The position numbers and the translations under genes were made by a program. From Chloroflexota bacterium (GTDB lineage: Bacteria; Chloroflexota; UBA6077): a DNA stretch of 5,369 bases. The stretch is taken from positions 1 through 5,369 of the forward strand of contig JAJYKO010000469.1 in assembly GCA_021788565.1 (NCBI GenBank). Reading direction: 5' to 3'. Below the pieces are notes generated by a model, which was not told the DNA's origin, did not search any database, and saw nothing but the letters and a program-made list of their open reading frames with translations. Positions within the stretch are counted from its first letter, which is position 1; each line of letters opens with the position of its first letter. Below are positions 5,258 through 5,369 of this stretch, piece after piece.

Positions 5258-5369
5258 CCACACACAGAATCGAATCGACTTCGCCGCACCAACCCAGCCA
5301 ACACTTGGCACGGCGGCCGCGCGTTGCGCCATGGGCGTCCGTTGCCTTAGACTCGACCCTTCAGAGACA
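5258..5369. other. Right-end stretch without a supported feature
   Basis: After the membrane protein stop there is no T-rich terminator hairpin. An ATG at 5331 opens 13 codons to the window edge but has no ribosome site. I see no gene, repeat or RNA that can be supported. Confidence 0.4.

Noticed and set aside
5042..5332. Minus-strand open frame starting with ATG at 5332
   Set aside because: It is antisense to the three-helix membrane protein, lacks a Shine-Dalgarno site and shows no protein family features.
1..5369. CRISPR array, insertion sequence, tRNA or rRNA
   Set aside because: No regularly spaced repeats, transposase motifs, terminal inverted repeats or tRNA-like cloverleaf were seen on either strand.

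Overview
The window is GC-rich, with short intergenic gaps, clear Shine-Dalgarno sites and GTG/TTG starts, so it is bacterial (an archaeon is unlikely). The gene content is a DPSL-type ferritin, a small cytochrome b5-like heme protein, a C_GCAxxG_C_C redox protein with an apparent selenocysteine, and an LsrF-type aldolase. This suggests an anaerobic or microaerophilic, selenium-using environmental bacterium of the Chloroflexota, Firmicutes or Desulfobacterota sort. No phylogenetic marker is present, so this is only an inference.

Minus-strand cluster (3514 down to 1). Four genes read in one direction: an LsrF/class I aldolase-family protein (3514-2732), a zinc-dependent medium-chain alcohol/polyol dehydrogenase (2727-1702), a malate/L-lactate/sulfolactate-type NAD(P)H 2-oxoacid reductase (1597-527), and a C_GCAxxG_C_C redox protein (441 to beyond the left edge). 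The first two are 4 nt apart and the later gaps are 104 and 85 nt. The three enzymes look like a short catabolic route: oxidation of a hydroxyl compound, carbon-carbon cleavage, and handling of a 2-hydroxy/2-oxo acid. The substrate is unknown.

The main observation is in the last gene. Its frame is open from a TTG start with a strong ribosome site to the window edge, except for one TGA at 372-370. That TGA falls exactly where the family has its first invariant Cys (GYN-C-AQ). It is followed at the right distance by a bulged stem-loop with a GGU-containing apical loop, closely resembling the E. coli fdhF SECIS. TGA is an ordinary stop in two neighbouring genes, so the code is standard. The gene is best read as a selenoprotein, which automatic gene callers would truncate or miss.

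Divergent control region (3515-3849). This 335-nt gap separates the minus cluster from the plus-strand genes. It carries a palindromic operator-like sequence beside a perfect TTGACA on the minus strand.

Plus-strand group (3850 to 5257). A DPSL/thioferritin-like ferritin (3850-4401) is followed by a cytochrome b5-like heme-binding protein (4477-4758). After a 208-nt leader with strong hairpins comes an unrecognised three-helix membrane protein (4967-5257). Positions 5258-5369 hold nothing I can support.
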